Positions 44,085-57,047 of a stretch of DNA of 64,000 nt are shown here, in pieces; the first letter of the stretch is position 1, and every line of letters begins with the position of its first letter. The notes under the pieces were generated by a model, which saw only the letters and a list, made by a program, of their open reading frames with translations, made no database searches and had not been told where the DNA came from. The stretch lies in the NCBI GenBank assembly GCA_038093975.1, contig JBBPTG010000005.1, forward strand, positions 248,001 to 312,000. The letters run 5' to 3'. Source of the stretch: Chalciporus piperatus (Eukaryota > Basidiomycota > Agaricomycetes > Boletales > Boletaceae). Made by a program: the position numbers and the translations under genes.

Positions 44085-46000
44085 TCACATTTTCCAAATA
44101 CGCACGCTGCGGAATATCCAAGCAAACAAGCATATGCCGAAAGAGTACCCAATCAAGATGAACATCGCCTTCCCACTCGACGTGTACATCGTCGGAATCG
44201 ACAAGTTGATGAGGCCTGTCGCAATATTCGCCTGAACGGACAATGCTCGTAAGCAAACGAGGGGTGTGGAGTAGGATACGACTCACAATGAGGAAGACAA
44301 CTAGCCCATTCTTGTTTATGGCCTCGAACAGGGCAGGGGCCGACTTGGGTATGGTGGTCGTAGGGTCCTCTTGAAGGATCTTCTTGCCCGACGGATTCGA
44401 TGGATCCCTCACCTGCGAGATACGAGATGGGAAGAAAATCATATCCAGGAGCTGATATCCAAAGATAAATGTCGTATTAAAGGCGACAATCCAGAGAACG
44501 TATGCAAGGTTCGCCTGGAAGGGCGGGTGTTAGCAATCCCTTTTTTTGGATCCCTCACAAAGCAAGAAAATCACCATTCTTCGCGAAACGTCGAGACGAA
44601 GTCTGATGACTGCAAACAAGGCCCACCACACAACGCCGTATGAAAGCAGTTCGATGACGGTCTTTGCAATTTGTCTGGGTGCAGAAGGATCTAGCTTTTT
44701 CGTGTCTCCACCTTTGGAAAGCATGGCTTGCTGCTTCCGGAAGTACGACGGACTGGGCGGGAGGATGATCGTACCAAGAGATAGTCCCATGAGGTGGATC
44801 GACAGATAGCCTGAGCAAGTGAGCCAGATACAAAAGCACGAATTCGAAAGTGTCTCTCACCCAAGAGCGAGATCAGTCCCTCTTTGTTCGCGTATATAAC
44901 GTTACTCCGAGGGGCATCGATGAGGAAATCTTTGAGTCCTCCCATCGACAATGCAAATTGGTGCACTATGATGCATGTTGGATTCAAACGACACGCTTGA
45001 GTGAGCAACTGGCTTACCTACGCCGATCCAAAGGGCTAATGGTGATATGGGGAAGCGTTTAATAAGTGGATGGAGTGCTACTTCTGCCACCGGTAGGATG
45101 GCGAGTGTCAGGAAGAAGTTCCAATGTACCCCATATTCGGTGACATGTTCCTACGATGTGTTAGTTGAGGTTGTATGCTCGAACGAAAATATCTGGTTCC
45201 CTACAGGGTATTCAGTCCCTTTCACAAGTAACACTCGGACAATGCCAAGCGCAATTACGGGGAGGACGTTCTTGATAATACGGTATAACTTAGGTTTCAC
45301 AGGCGCATTCAGATAGGAAGGATCCTTGATGAGGGGTATGGCAGAAACGATGCCTTGAGAGAAAACAAACGATCCCACTCCAATGTCCATCTAATCCAAC
45401 TAAATTGACACACCGACACAACAATGCAAGAGAGACACGCACCAGCGATACACCGTACGTTTCACATTTCGCAAGGGAGCGAGGGAATACAGGAAAGTCG
45501 ACGGCGAGGATGGACAAAACCGTCATGAGCATCATATGTGTTCGATACGTTGTGAGTGCTGGAAGTGGTCTCAGTGATGGTTGTGGACTTGGCCTATCGT
45601 CGCCCCTCCGTGAAGTTGCGCTCAGCGGCGTCACGTTTGGCTTTGACAGCAAAGGTGTCCCACTTTCTATTTGGGGAAGAAGTAGCAAGACGCATGTTGG
45701 AGCCAGAAGGAGAGTTGAGAGTGCCCCAGGTGCGTCGGCATAGATTGTCATAGAAAGTAACAAGGGCATGATTAAAACCAGCCATTCGAGAATAAATGGT
45801 ACAGCCCGAAACACGGTCAAGCGCGTTCGCAAGGCAGAGTGCAGAGCTATGGACACCTTTGAGCTTTTAGTGGTCGGACCGTTGGGGGGCCTTGATGGAC
45901 TCACCAGCGCAACTGCACAAATAGCATTGACGTGGAAAACGGACGAGCCGGTCATTCCAGAGACAAATGCCTCCTTCGAGGCTTTGTAGTCATTGTCCAT
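44085..46000 (-). CDS. GWT1: GPI-anchor inositol acyltransferase Gwt1/PIG-W
   Basis: Multi-span ER enzyme that acylates the inositol of GlcN-PI during GPI-anchor synthesis. Seven exons join in phase: 45443-46000, 45205-45390, 45018-45150, 44861-44965, 44575-44810, 44287-44514 and 44085-44231, giving 530 residues. The opening [17 protein letters not shown] is characteristic. [20 protein letters not shown] and [18 protein letters not shown] are the conserved core. Later parts include [52 protein letters not shown] and a hydrophobic C-terminus. About a dozen membrane helices can be seen. With SMP3, it is the second GPI-anchor enzyme in the window, 38 kb apart; nothing suggests they are co-regulated. 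Confidence 0.93.
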
Positions 46001-46781
46001 TTGACCCTAGACAGACCTAAACAATCGTAGGCTTGACCGTGACTGGATGATCGTCATGAAACACATTGACGTGTCGCGTCGCGTTGATTTCTCAAGCACG
46101 TGACCCCCTTTCACGCGTCCCCCTCACTGAGCTACTTAAGTATGAGAACGACAATCTCTCATACGATAATACTGTTCGGATTGTATTCGGTGTTTTTCTT
46201 GTCATTACGCCCCCCATGATAGTAGCTGAGTCATTGGCATTTCCTCCATTTCTAGCACTTTCCTCCCTCTAATCGGGCCGAAGCCTTGCCACGATGGAGC
46301 TCAGACACGGCATGGGGCGCCTGCGGCTCAATGGGATGCTAGAGGATGACCAGAAGTGTCGCCATAACCGCCAAGGTTTCTCCTCTCTGGACGGAACGTG
46401 TTAGGATCTTTTTGGGCCGCGATCCAAATCCAAAGGTGCATCAGATCGAGCAAGGCGGTGTACCTGCTGATCATGCATAAGAAACGCAGAACCAGTCGCG
46501 TTGTGAGGTATCCACCCAAGTGGTCGCGTATGATCACCTTAATGCTTTGATCCGCCCAATAACGATCCAAAGGAATGTTGATTCAAGGGAATCGTAGTTT
46601 ATGGGAAATTATAAGATAACACATCAAGGGAATAATGTTATAAAAAGAGCGGGCGAGATCGCGAAAGAAGCAAACTGCCTCGAGATCGACAAGGCAATTC
46701 GAACACAAAACTCGATTTTGTACATACATCTCAAGCAACATCCGCGGCGCGAACGGAGGGTAAAATTTTCAATACACTAGA
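46001..46781. other. Intergenic region between permease and GWT1
   Basis: 781 bases downstream of the permease and upstream of GWT1. No gene supported. Confidence 0.5.
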
Positions 46782-48827
46782 TCAGTCCTCAGTGGTCTGA
46801 ACAATTCCGAAGAAACTATGGCGACCCCAAGTTATCCAGTTAAGGGCAACGACAACGATAAGCCCACCGACAGCGAGGATTGAGTAGTTCATGTTGAGAA
46901 CATTGACCGGGTATGTCGTGGGCAACACGAAGAGAACACAGATAAACGAACCGAACTGTGAAAGAGGTCAGAGAAAATGGGATCGTAAGGACAACTCAGA
47001 CTGACCAGGAAGCTGATGAGGTTGATGGGCCATGACCATTTCCCCAAGTAGAAAGGACCAGGTTCAGGGAGACTGGAACCATTTTAGCTGTAGCAACAAA
47101 CCTAAGAGGGTGGTGCACTCACGAGTCTGGCCAAAACACTCGAATGAGGATCGGTGCGAGGTAGCTGAGCAATACAGCGATGGCCGCAGAAGACAAGATA
47201 GCGTTAAACTGTCAAAATATTAGCTCACTGATCCGCTGAGACATTGGGAATGTTCACGAACAGCAACAACGGAGCCGATATAGGCACACGAGATGATACA
47301 TCCGATCAGGACAGACAGCCACACACCCCAATACGGTGCCTGGTAACGATTGAGGGCCATGAACTTGCTTTTCATGGGGAAAGCATTGTCTCTGGCAAGA
47401 GCGTAAAACAATCTTGAACTTGCGGTGAATGCAGTTATCGCGGCCATGATTTGTGCGAGCGAAACAACGACGAGGCAGACGATAGTGAGCTGAGGTCCGA
47501 CCGCATCGTAGAATAACTGTGCGATGGGTATAGCATAGCTCGTCTGCTGCACCCTAGTAATGCTCTGCACAGAGAAGAGCAGGGCCAACATGTATACGAG
47601 ACCAATGAACCATGACCCTGCAATGCTGCCAACGACGGCGAGGGGGGCAAGCCATTCAGCGCGCGTGGCTTCCTCAGCGACTTGAGCAGCCGTCTCGCAA
47701 CCTTCAAAGGTGTAGATGGCCTTCAAGAGGTGTCAAGAATTGTTAGATCGCGGAAACGCTCTTACTTACCTGCAAGAAACCTAGGAGGACGACGAAAGCT
47801 CGAGAGTCCCATCCAGTGAAGCTAAGTTATTACGTTAGAACTGCCAGAATACGCGTTTGATGAGCAAAACTTACTTTTCGTAGTCTGTGAATACAAAAGC
47901 CGCCGAGTTCTATGCAATGTCAGTTCAGCGCTTCTCACGTGTCCCTGGGTATTCACCTTCACAGGGGCCTTGGCAAGTAAAGAAACCACAAGGACGAGAG
48001 TGCCTCCAAGTGTCCACCAAAGGTTGAAAGTACTCATCCGTCCAATAGCTTTCGTCCCGACGGTATTGACGATGCCCGACAGGATATTGACGGACCAAGC
48101 AATTGCAACGATTTCAACCCGTGTTAGAGACCGGCCTTGCCCAACTTCCGCCATGGAAGCGGTGTACAGCGCGCAACTATCCTCGTTGAATAAAAGTAAG
48201 GGCTAGCGGTAAGCGAACTCACCTCAGGTTCCCGGCTGTGCCGGTGAACACCATTGCGATGGCGTATATCCACCCCGTGCAAACTAGGCTGGTCAACTCG
48301 ATGTCTTAGCAAAAGAAAATATAGATGCTCACATCCGAGTACTGGCTTATCGGGCTTCATCTTGCAAACCCAGAAATAGAGACCACCTAAAGTTGGGCTA
48401 AGCCAGAAGGACTCGTCAGTATGACACTTGGCCGAGATTCAAAAGTTCTCACTATGAACTACAGATTTCCGCCAGACTGAGAGCGATCAAGAGCATGAAT
48501 ATAGCACATATCTAGACAGAGTCAACACCTAGTCAGCATCAGCCAGGAACGAGATACAGCGCTACTCACATTCCATCCCCAGAACAACCCAAGTGGACCG
48601 CCAGAGAACAACCCGGTTTGGAAGGCGCTACTCATCCCTGTCAGGATACCGATGGCACAGAATGATATGCCTAAAACTCCAAATAGCGACATCTCGCGCC
48701 GGAATTCGGGCTTGTACCCAAGGTCAAGAAGACGCTGATCGGAGGCATCGACGACTTGGGCCTTCTCGACCGAGGTTATTTCCTCGATCTTCTCGGAGGT
48801 TGAGGTCTTGTGGATTGACGACGACAT
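46782..48827 (-). CDS. Amino-acid/GABA permease, APC superfamily
   Basis: Proton-coupled amino-acid transporter of the APC type found in fungi (GABA/choline permease group). Eleven exons join in phase (48570-48827, 48453-48511, 48333-48397, 48223-48283, 47957-48176, 47875-47909, 47770-47821, 47262-47720, 47123-47208, 47006-47072, 46782-46955), giving 511 residues. The cytosolic N-terminus is Ser/Glu-rich. The first helix block is REMSLFGVLGISFCAIGILT, followed by AEICSSYPTLGGLYFWVCK, which is typical of the family. YTFEGCETAAQVAEEATRA is the conserved loop after helix 6. About twelve helices are visible. Substrate cannot be read from sequence. GATA-type sites lie upstream (see 48977-49054), consistent with nitrogen control. 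Confidence 0.9.
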
Positions 48828-50111
48828 GGCGAGGCGGCAGCACTTACGATTGAGTCGGCACAATGCCACGCTTTTTATAACATATCGACAATCGACTATT
48901 CCGGGTAAAGGTGGTCATGTGGACAAATGTGGGACAGGAACAAGCGCACGTCAAACGTGGAGGTGGGTTTTGGAGAGATAAGTCAGCTGAGCAGGATAAG
49001 TCGATTAGGAACTGCCAACGCTTCATCACGCTCACCGTCCCTGATCGACTTATCTCTGCAGTACCCTGCAGTACCCCAAGGTGGACAAGGATTCGACCGA
49101 GCAAGTTCAGAGCAAATTGAACTGTAACCGTCGACTCCGAGTGCGAACGTACTATGGTCCACATAGTGGTTCGCTACTGTATTTGGCAGTAACTCGGTCC
49201 CAGTCACTGATCTGACACTGGCAAGATAGTGCGAGTATTTTGGACGAATGCTAGAGGATTTTTCTTGTACGTTGCAAGGTGCCTCAGGTGCCAACCTGTC
49301 ATGCGCGCTTGACAGAACTTGAACTTCGGTTGTGTCCAGTGTCCACGAGTCAACCGATATCAAATACGGATGATGCCAAGCGATGTTTGGGGCAGTATGA
49401 TCATTTATACTGGCGGGGGCCTGGCCTGAGGGGCCCGGGGAATGTTGTCCTCGGACCGACGCTTGTCGCTCGGCCCAATCGTTCCCGAGTCTTCCCGACA
49501 CGATTCAGAGAGATATGGTCGTCTGTGAATCTGACACCACCACCGACAGCCGTCAGACTCTGTCTGATGACTGTCATTGGAACGTCCGCATGGGAAGTCA
49601 ACCAATAATCGTCACAGCGACAGGTATGTTGGTCACCAGACCACCTATCGAAACAGCAGGGTACGTTCAATAATCTCGAGGCTCGAGAAGATCCACATCG
49701 GTAGCACGCAAGGGGATGCAAAATAAAATTGCGGAACGCTTTCTATTTCTGCGCGAGTCAAGTAGATTATCCACATGAAAGATGACCAGCAGATATCATG
49801 ACAATGTATGGCAACGAGCTTCTAATTAGTAGCCTAAAAGGGTGAGTGGATTAACCGGGTGCCAAGAGAGTACGATATGCAAGAGTTGTATGACAAGGGC
49901 TGATTGATCGGCGGGAACATGTCAGATTGGTATCAGACAAATAAATGAGAGGCAACCACGCACCCATACTAGTTAGAAAGGCACAAAGTGCAAAGGCAAG
50001 GAAGCGAAAGCAGATGACAGCGTCGACGATTAACTTGAGTTCTTAACAGCGGTTCGGATCTCCCCATTTGTGGGCACAGCTGAAGAATATGCCCATGGGA
50101 GCTACTTGGGC
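48828..50111. other. Upstream region of the permease, no gene
   Basis: About 1.3 kb without a supported gene. It contains clustered GATAAG sites about 150-230 bases upstream of the permease ATG. The rest has only short frames without family features. Confidence 0.5.
48977..49054. promoter_or_regulatory. GATA-site cluster with 11-base inverted repeat
   Basis: GATAAG occurs at 48977-48982 and 48995-49000, and its complement CTTATC at 49049-49054. The last two sit within a perfect inverted repeat: GATAAGTCGAT at 48995-49005 and ATCGACTTATC at 49044-49054. GATA factors of the AreA/Nit2 type bind such sites in nitrogen-regulated fungal promoters. The position 150-230 bases upstream of the permease start fits that role, but binding is inferred. 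Confidence 0.5.
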
Positions 50112-53100
50112 TCACCATATTACGCGCCCCTCCTCCACTCTTCCAACAGCAACTTCGATGCCGACGGTGAACTCCGTCCCAACTTGTTCGAACATGACTT
50201 CCTTGCCAGTCTTCCCTAGCATAGTATTCATGCCCTTTCTGGTGGCTGGAATGGGCGAGTGAACATGGGCATATCTGGGGTATTGTTCGTGTGGTGCCGG
50301 GGCTGCTGAGACGACGATAGGACCATCCGGAGGAGGGGAGGCATAAGCCTGCGAAAGATCCTCGCAGTATTCATCTCGTCTATGAACAGAAGAAATGCGA
50401 CGGGCCTTGTTCCTGCCGGAGTCCGACTGCGGGGTTGGCAGCGAGATTGCTCTGGGCCTTGGAACATAGGGGGGATTTGACGTAAATGGAGGCCGCAATG
50501 GGGATGAAATACACAAAGTCGACAGTGGCTGAAATAGCAATGCTGAAGATTCTAGATTTCCTTCTTCGTTGCTTGTCGCAGCGGAGTCGTCCTCATCAAC
50601 TGTGGCTTGATAAGACGGCGGAGGTGTACGGGGACGGAACATAGGAAGGACGGGAGAAGATGGCGCATAGCATGTCGAGGAGGTCACATACATACTCGTA
50701 GTACGCGTCCGTGGCCTGCATGGCGATAAGTAGAAAGGATCGTCTTCGTCCTCCGCAGGTCCCCCGACTTGGCTGCCTTCGGGTTTCTCAGTCAATGAAT
50801 CGGTAGGCGCGGCCCGCGGGAATCCAACGGCGTTGGCCTGCACGGGCTCGAACGAATCCTCGCTCTCGTCCTCGCAAACTGGAAATAGTTTCGTGGCGCT
50901 ATCAGCGAAAGTTACGCGCGAGGTCCTCTTTCCAGCAATCGTTTCCATGGTATGGACTGACGTGAGAGCACCATACTTGCTAGGAATTGGTTTTTCGTCA
51001 TCATGATCTGCGCCCCAAGCATACATTGCCAATGGTGAGCTGCGCAATGGTACGCCAAGGGACAGTCCAGTGGGGACAATCGGGCCGGGTGGTGCCGGTT
51101 TGGCCGAAGGAGAGAGACCAGGAGGTCTTATCGGTGACCTCAGGACCGGGACGCTCCCGTCCCACACCTTTGACGCAAAGGGGGGAGTGAAACAAGAATG
51201 ATTCGCTGGATTATGCGGAGCAGATATCTTGATGCCCGCACTCCAAGCCCGCCTCTTTGCTTTGATTTCCAGCACCCTCTCCAACTCTGGGTCCATCCAC
51301 TCATTCAGAGCGCCGGTGGGCGTCGGTCTGATGAGCCTCCACCCTTCTTCACGGGCTCTGCTTCGAACAAGGTCGAGAGCTTGACATATCCGTTCTAGAT
51401 GGGCATAGCGCGAGGCAATAAGCTCTTCGACGTCTCTGCTACTAGAGTGACGATGGCCCGACGAAGGGGCTGAAGGTACTGGAGAGTGTGGTGGTCGCGT
51501 TGGCGTCGGGGGCCTACTCGAAGACTGCGCAGGAGCGTTCCGGGAGCGAGGGCGAGACGAAGTGACTCTCGAGACCGACGCAGGCTGATGAGCGTTGATG
51601 CTTTGGGCCGAGTCCTGTACCATTGGCAATACACCAGGCGTGGCCAAGGGGAATTCCTCCCCTTCTTCAGGTGTCCGAAGCGACATCTGACTGTCATCCG
51701 ATTCTTCATCTTCATTAACGTCAGAGGGGACAATAGGACTCCTCGACACGTCAAAGGTCATATCCGCGAGTCTGTTATAATCATCGTCGCCGTTATCGTG
51801 ATGGAAGCTTCCGTCGAAATTGAGACGCTTGTCCTCGAAACCAGACACCCCGCTGTCGATGCTTAAAGTGCTGTGACGCGCCATATCAGTGAACTCGAAG
51901 GCGAGTCGGTCGTCGTCATCCCAATCGACGCCAACTGTGAAATTTTCTCCGAGAAGGCTTTCATTTCGCCCGTTAAACTCGACCGAAAATATGTCGGCGC
52001 TATTGCGTCTAGGAGGGTGAGCACATCGAATGCCCCATTCGTCGGCTACAACAGCGATTGAGTGCAAATTTTTACAAGGACGACGCTTTCCTTACCTTGG
52101 TCTTGGCGCGGATAGACGACTCGATCAGTGTCGTCCATTGAATCTGGGGACGGAGAAGGAGCGCGGCACCGCCGCTGCTCTACGTCTCTTTCACAGTCGT
52201 CGGTACGGTCCCCGAAGTCGAGAGCGTTTCTACCTTCGCTCCGAGTCTTCCTGTGCTTGTTCCCCGCTGCCCTCGTATAACTGGTGTCAAAACTGTGAGA
52301 TTGCGCGGCTTCGATAGCTTCTATCTCTCCTCGAGTCTCGCTAGCCATGGCAATCAAAGTCCATTCGACATATCCAGCTGGAGGAAGATGTTGAGGTGAG
52401 AGCGCAGATAAGACATGACGTCGCCAAACATCGACAAGGGTTGCTCGGGCCCGTCGGCGGAGAATATTTGGGTCCACTTGTGAAGAGAAGGTAGTTTGCT
52501 GAGGAGAGACGGGAGAAGGAGCCATGCGACCAGAGTTAGGTAAAGGCGGGAGTGGTGCTGGAGGTGGCGCGCTGGAGGGCGGCGGGTGTGGTGAAGAAGA
52601 CGAAAATGACTTCGGGACCAGCGAGCTATTAATCAAATGATCAGATGACAGTAGGGATGTTGAACCGTCAAAACGCACGATATCAATGAAAACAAAAGGG
52701 ACCGTTGCCTCTTGTGCTTTGACGACTTCGGAGTCTTTGCAGGACTACTTGCAGACGGAAGATCCTCGGTGCTGCTGGCCGTGCTTGCAGCACAAGTACT
52801 ACCTTCCAGGCTGCTGCGTTGGTCCTCAGACTCACTGCAGCCTTTGACATCGACGACGACGGCTAACAACATCCGGACACAGTCCGAATTCATAACGGTC
52901 TTCATAACGCGACCATCGACGAACTTGACTGTAATCTCTTTGCGAGGGACATCCATAGATACTTGGTGAACGCGTGCGACCAAGCCTACAGCGCGATCTA
53001 GCATGTGAATGCCTGACGGAGGGTCGAGCTGCAGAATGGAAGTGAGGAGATGCAACTGAGACGACCAAGCAGCGGGGAGGGTCGCGCTGGGGTTCAGATC

Positions 53101-53181
53101 AGCCAAGGGAAGGACATTTGGGAAAGTAAGACCATAGAGAATGGTAGGGTGAGGTGCAGGTGGAATGAGACGGAAAAGCAT
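50112..53181 (-). CDS. Large Ser/Pro-rich protein of unknown function
   Basis: Exons 52679-53181, 52096-52625 and 50112-52045 join in phase to 988 residues. I do not recognise the family. The N-terminal 110 residues look folded: LFRLIPPAPHPTILYGLTFP, then GLVARVHQVSMDVPRKEITV and KFVDGRVMKTVMNSDCVRML. The middle is low-complexity Ser/Pro, with a conserved-looking stretch RRARATLVDVWRRHVLSALS followed by GYVEWTLIAMASETRGEIEA. Another helical region reads ELIASRYAHLERICQALDLV, then RAREEGWRLIRPTPTGALNE. The rest is acidic, Ser-rich and disordered, with possible phosphorylation sites. There are no membrane helices or signal peptide. The phase-consistent joins and long open frame support a real gene. 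Confidence 0.8.
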
Positions 53182-54254
53182 CGCGTGGATGGGCTCGCAG
53201 GATTAAAAATATAGGATAAAGTATGGTAAGGTCTAGGATGAAGACAACGAAAATCGACGGGCGCTGCTCGCCGTCGTCGTCGACGTCCAGCACAGAGGGC
53301 AGAGAAAGCCCGCTCGCCTGTTGGTTTTCTGTGCTAATACGTGAGGTTACGTTAACGTTTTACCCGGTCATTGTATTAGAGTTCTCCATTTCTGATCCAG
53401 GAGTACGGTTCACGTCTGAAGATGTTCCAGCCTTCCAGGACGAGCTTGAGATGGCAGTATTGGCTTGTTGCACAGAGCGTAGTTCACGTCGTGCTATCAC
53501 TGCGAAAGAGAAGCTTGAACTTGATGGAGGGAGCCGCATCAGTCCATCCACGGATCAAACGTCAGTGTAACTGTCACACAAATGTCACAGCCCGCAGTCC
53601 GATGGCCGAATCCTGGACCCATATTGCTAGACACAGGCATCTAAGTTAGCGGACAGTAAAGAACCCCATCACACGTGGTGAATGGTTCATACTTGGGAAG
53701 AAGGGTGCGCCTTCGCAAACAGTGCGAGGGCTTCGGGACTTGCAATGTGATGTAGAGTCAAGTCAAGGCATGCGAAAAACCTACGTAGGACACCGTATCA
53801 AGTGAATACACGGAGAACATTCGATGATCATCTACGGGCACCAAACGAGCACCGCCCATCCCAGTCCGAGATGACCCGCTTGTGCAGCAGATCCGAGCTA
53901 GATGGATTGACGCCCACCCTGTTTAGCTGATCGAACGTTTGGCACAGGGATGGCACGCCGCAAGCTGGATTGGTCTGTTCGACCGCAGCGTTCCACAGTG
54001 ACTCAGTCGTGGTAGAAAAGGGGAAGAAGTCGGTAGCATCGCATTGGGCCTGCTCAAGGCCTGCTCGCCACTTTCACAGTGACACACAGCAGAAGCAGGG
54101 CACGATGCCCTACATACATTCTTCTCCTGTCATCGGTTTCACGAGCTCCATTTATAGTTTCTGGTTAGAACAGTCCTTGTGCACCTCGCTGCTGTTTTCA
54201 TACCTGTCCTTGCATCGTTCCTCAGCGTTTCCTTGCGACAGACTTGCCAACGCC
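53182..54254. other. Divergent intergenic region, no gene
   Basis: About 1.07 kb between the starts of the unknown protein (minus) and the kinase (plus). Frames such as 53223-53570 have no recognisable content. It presumably contains both promoters and 5' untranslated regions. Confidence 0.5.
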
Positions 54255-57047
54255 ATGGGTGCCAACCACAGTCAACTGAATCAGAAGGAGCACAAAGAAG
54301 AACGGAAGGTGAAGCGCTCTGGGACGCTTTCGACGTTCAAGCCCTCGCCGTCTCGGTTGAATCTCCTTGGGTTGGGGAAGCGCTCGCCACAACCTCCAGC
54401 GACACCAGTGTCGCCACTGCAAGCCAGCGCCGTGGTCGAGCTTGCCAATGAGGAGCCAGGCCCACAGGGCATCGCCGCATCGCCGGAGGCCAGCATGGTG
54501 GAACCGGTGGACCGGCCGGATATTTCCGTCTCCGAAGTATGACTTCCCCTTTTTGGCCGAACTTGGTCTGACTGCCGACCCTAATCGCCTTCCTGTGGTT
54601 GGTTCAACTTTCAACTTAAATACTCCTCCCTCGAACTTGGACTTCCATCTTCTCAACTCACATCAGGTTCAAGACTTTGACGACGAACCCACGATGCCTG
54701 CACAAGCAGCTGTGGTCCCCTGCCAGGTAAGCGTGTGCGATCAGCCCCCCCCCTGCGCGAACTACTGTTCTCGCTTCATAATACCGCGGATTATCCTTGG
54801 GTCCCAAGTGGGTGACTTCGATCGCGCTGACGATTATCCTCCCGGTGCCTGCTTGATGAATTGCAGTACCGAACTGGTCGTACCCTCGGGAGCGGCACGT
54901 ATGCTATCGTGAAGGAGGCGGTTCATATCAAGACCGGTCAATACTACGCTTGTAAAGTTATCAACAAGAAACTCATGGAGGGGAGGGAGAGTATGGTGAG
55001 CAGTCCTTCGCATTGTCATGGAGCTGCCATCCGCGGAGGGATCCTGTGTCTCATCTCGCTACTGCGGCATTGCTGTGTGGATCGCCTGTTCCACACCGTA
55101 TGCATCATCGGCTCAGCTGAGCCCACCCTCTTTGCCTTGCCATCGATACGCATCATGACGACCGCTGATCCTGATTCTGCGCGCTGCCTTCTTGTTTGAC
55201 CCTGAACCCTTGAGCTTACCGAATTTGGTTCTGAATTCAGGTTCGCAATGAAATCGCTGTACTCAAGAAGGTCTCCAGCGGTCACCCTAATATTGTTACT
55301 CTGCACGATTACTTTGAGGTATGGGCACATCGTGTCGTTGCCATTGCCGTTGTGTAGGGTGATCGCCTAAAAATAACCGTCGACACTAGACTTCCCATAA
55401 CCTGTACCTTTGTTTCGACCTTTGTACGGGCGGTGAGCTTTTTGACAGCATATGTGCAAGAGGGCAATATACGGAAGCGTGAGTTGCAGTTGTGTTCGTG
55501 CATCACGAATACTAATCTCTCGACATCAGTGATGCCGCCGGGCTCGTACGGACGATCTTCGGCGCAGTCAAGTACATTCACGACTGCGACATTGTACATC
55601 GGGACCTTAAGCCTGAAAACCTTATTTTCCGAACCAAACCCGAGAAGTCCTCCGACATCATGATTGCCGACTTTGGGCTGAGTCGTGTTATGCCGGATAG
55701 TAAGCTCAGCATGCTAACGGAAGTTTGCGGGACCCCTGGTGTAAGCCTCTCTTCCATCTACCTTTCGTTCTCTGATATATTCTGCAGTACATGGCACCGG
55801 AGATCTTCAAAAAGAGTGGGCCCCCTTTTGATTTTTTTTGCACACACATTAATTCAAGACTAACATAGCTGGACACGGGAAGCCAGTTGATGTATGGGCC
55901 ATGGGTGTCATCACTTACTTCTTGCTTGCTGGTATGTTAGGCTTTTCTGCATGTTTGCATAAAATTCTTATGATCACGGATAGGTTATACGCCATTTGAC
56001 CGTGACACACAAAAACAAGAGATGGATGCAATCATCGCAGGTGACTATCGTTTTGAACCTGGTAACTATCGCACCCGTCTCAATACGTCGCTTTACTGAT
56101 TTCTCACAGAGGAGTATTGGTCCAATGTGTCGGAGACCGCGCGTAGTTTTGTAACCGCCTGCCTCACCGTCGATCCAGCGGCGCGCCCAACAGCTGATCA
56201 AATGCTCGGCCATGCGTGGCTCACGGCGGAGGTTCCACACTTCGTGGAGGGCGCTGATGGCATGCCTGCGGACTTGTTGCCACACGTCAGAAAGGCATTC
56301 GACGCCAGAAAGACATGTGCGTTGGCTTACGCGTTGGGCATCTCGATGACGTTGATTGACACTTGTCCGTACAGTCCGAAAAGCTGTGTTCAGCATGATG
56401 GCGATGAAGCGCATGTCCATCCTTGCTAACGAACATCAACATCTCTCTCACCTAACCCCGGAGCAGCACAAGCTCAACGAAGATGTATACCAGTTCAAAC
56501 AAGAGTCGGAGAAGGAACTGTTGGAGGACGTGGATGTTCTTCACCACCACAATGCAGACGATCCGCAGGGCGCACCCGTGCCCTCCAACGCAGATTCCGC
56601 AGGGGACAAGGAACACCGCGGGGTGGGGGGAAGCGTTGTTCCCCAGGCACCTGCGGCAATCAACCCTAGACCATCTGACCGACCTGTCTCGACTACTCCC
56701 TCGGAGGGTACCAAGGAGAGCAAAGATGTCTCAGAGAAGCTAGCTGCGGTGAGCCTAGCTGCCAAGGTAAGCGCCGTAGCAAACAGCGTTTGATTTCCTG
56801 CCAGTCTTCTCTTTCTCTTCTTCTGTGCGCTGGGGATTTTCTGCCATTAGGCGGATTGTCTATTCGTACTGCACCCCGGGGTGATTTACTAGGCTTCCTA
56901 GAACGGTCTCACCGTCTGTTACCCCCCATTTTTACCTACCTCTCGTCTTGTCACATGTCGTGCACTCATGTTTAATACACTTTCTGTTTGTTTTTTGTTT
57001 TACAGAAGGTCTTTGGTCGGCTCACTCGGGGCGGGGGCGGCAAGTAA
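54255..57047 (+). CDS. Ca2+/calmodulin-dependent kinase-like Ser/Thr kinase
   Basis: Protein kinase of the CaMK group. Twelve exons join in phase (54255-54536, 54667-54726, 54867-54995, 55241-55318, 55390-55478, 55530-55740, 55788-55815, 55869-55931, 55984-56061, 56110-56316, 56375-56766, 57006-57047), giving 552 residues. The start MGANHSQ fits an N-myristoylation site (Gly2, Ser6). About 110 disordered residues precede the kinase domain. Kinase motifs are GRTLGSGTYAIVKEA (P-loop), YACKVI (Lys), IVHRDLKPEN, IADFGLSRV and CGTPGYMAPEIFKK, with DVWAMGVITYFLLAGYTPFD. A helical region after the domain (FRKAVFSMMAMKRMS) could bind calmodulin. The tail ends in a basic Gly-rich stretch (KKVFGRLTRGGGGK) encoded by a separate 42-base exon. 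Confidence 0.9.
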
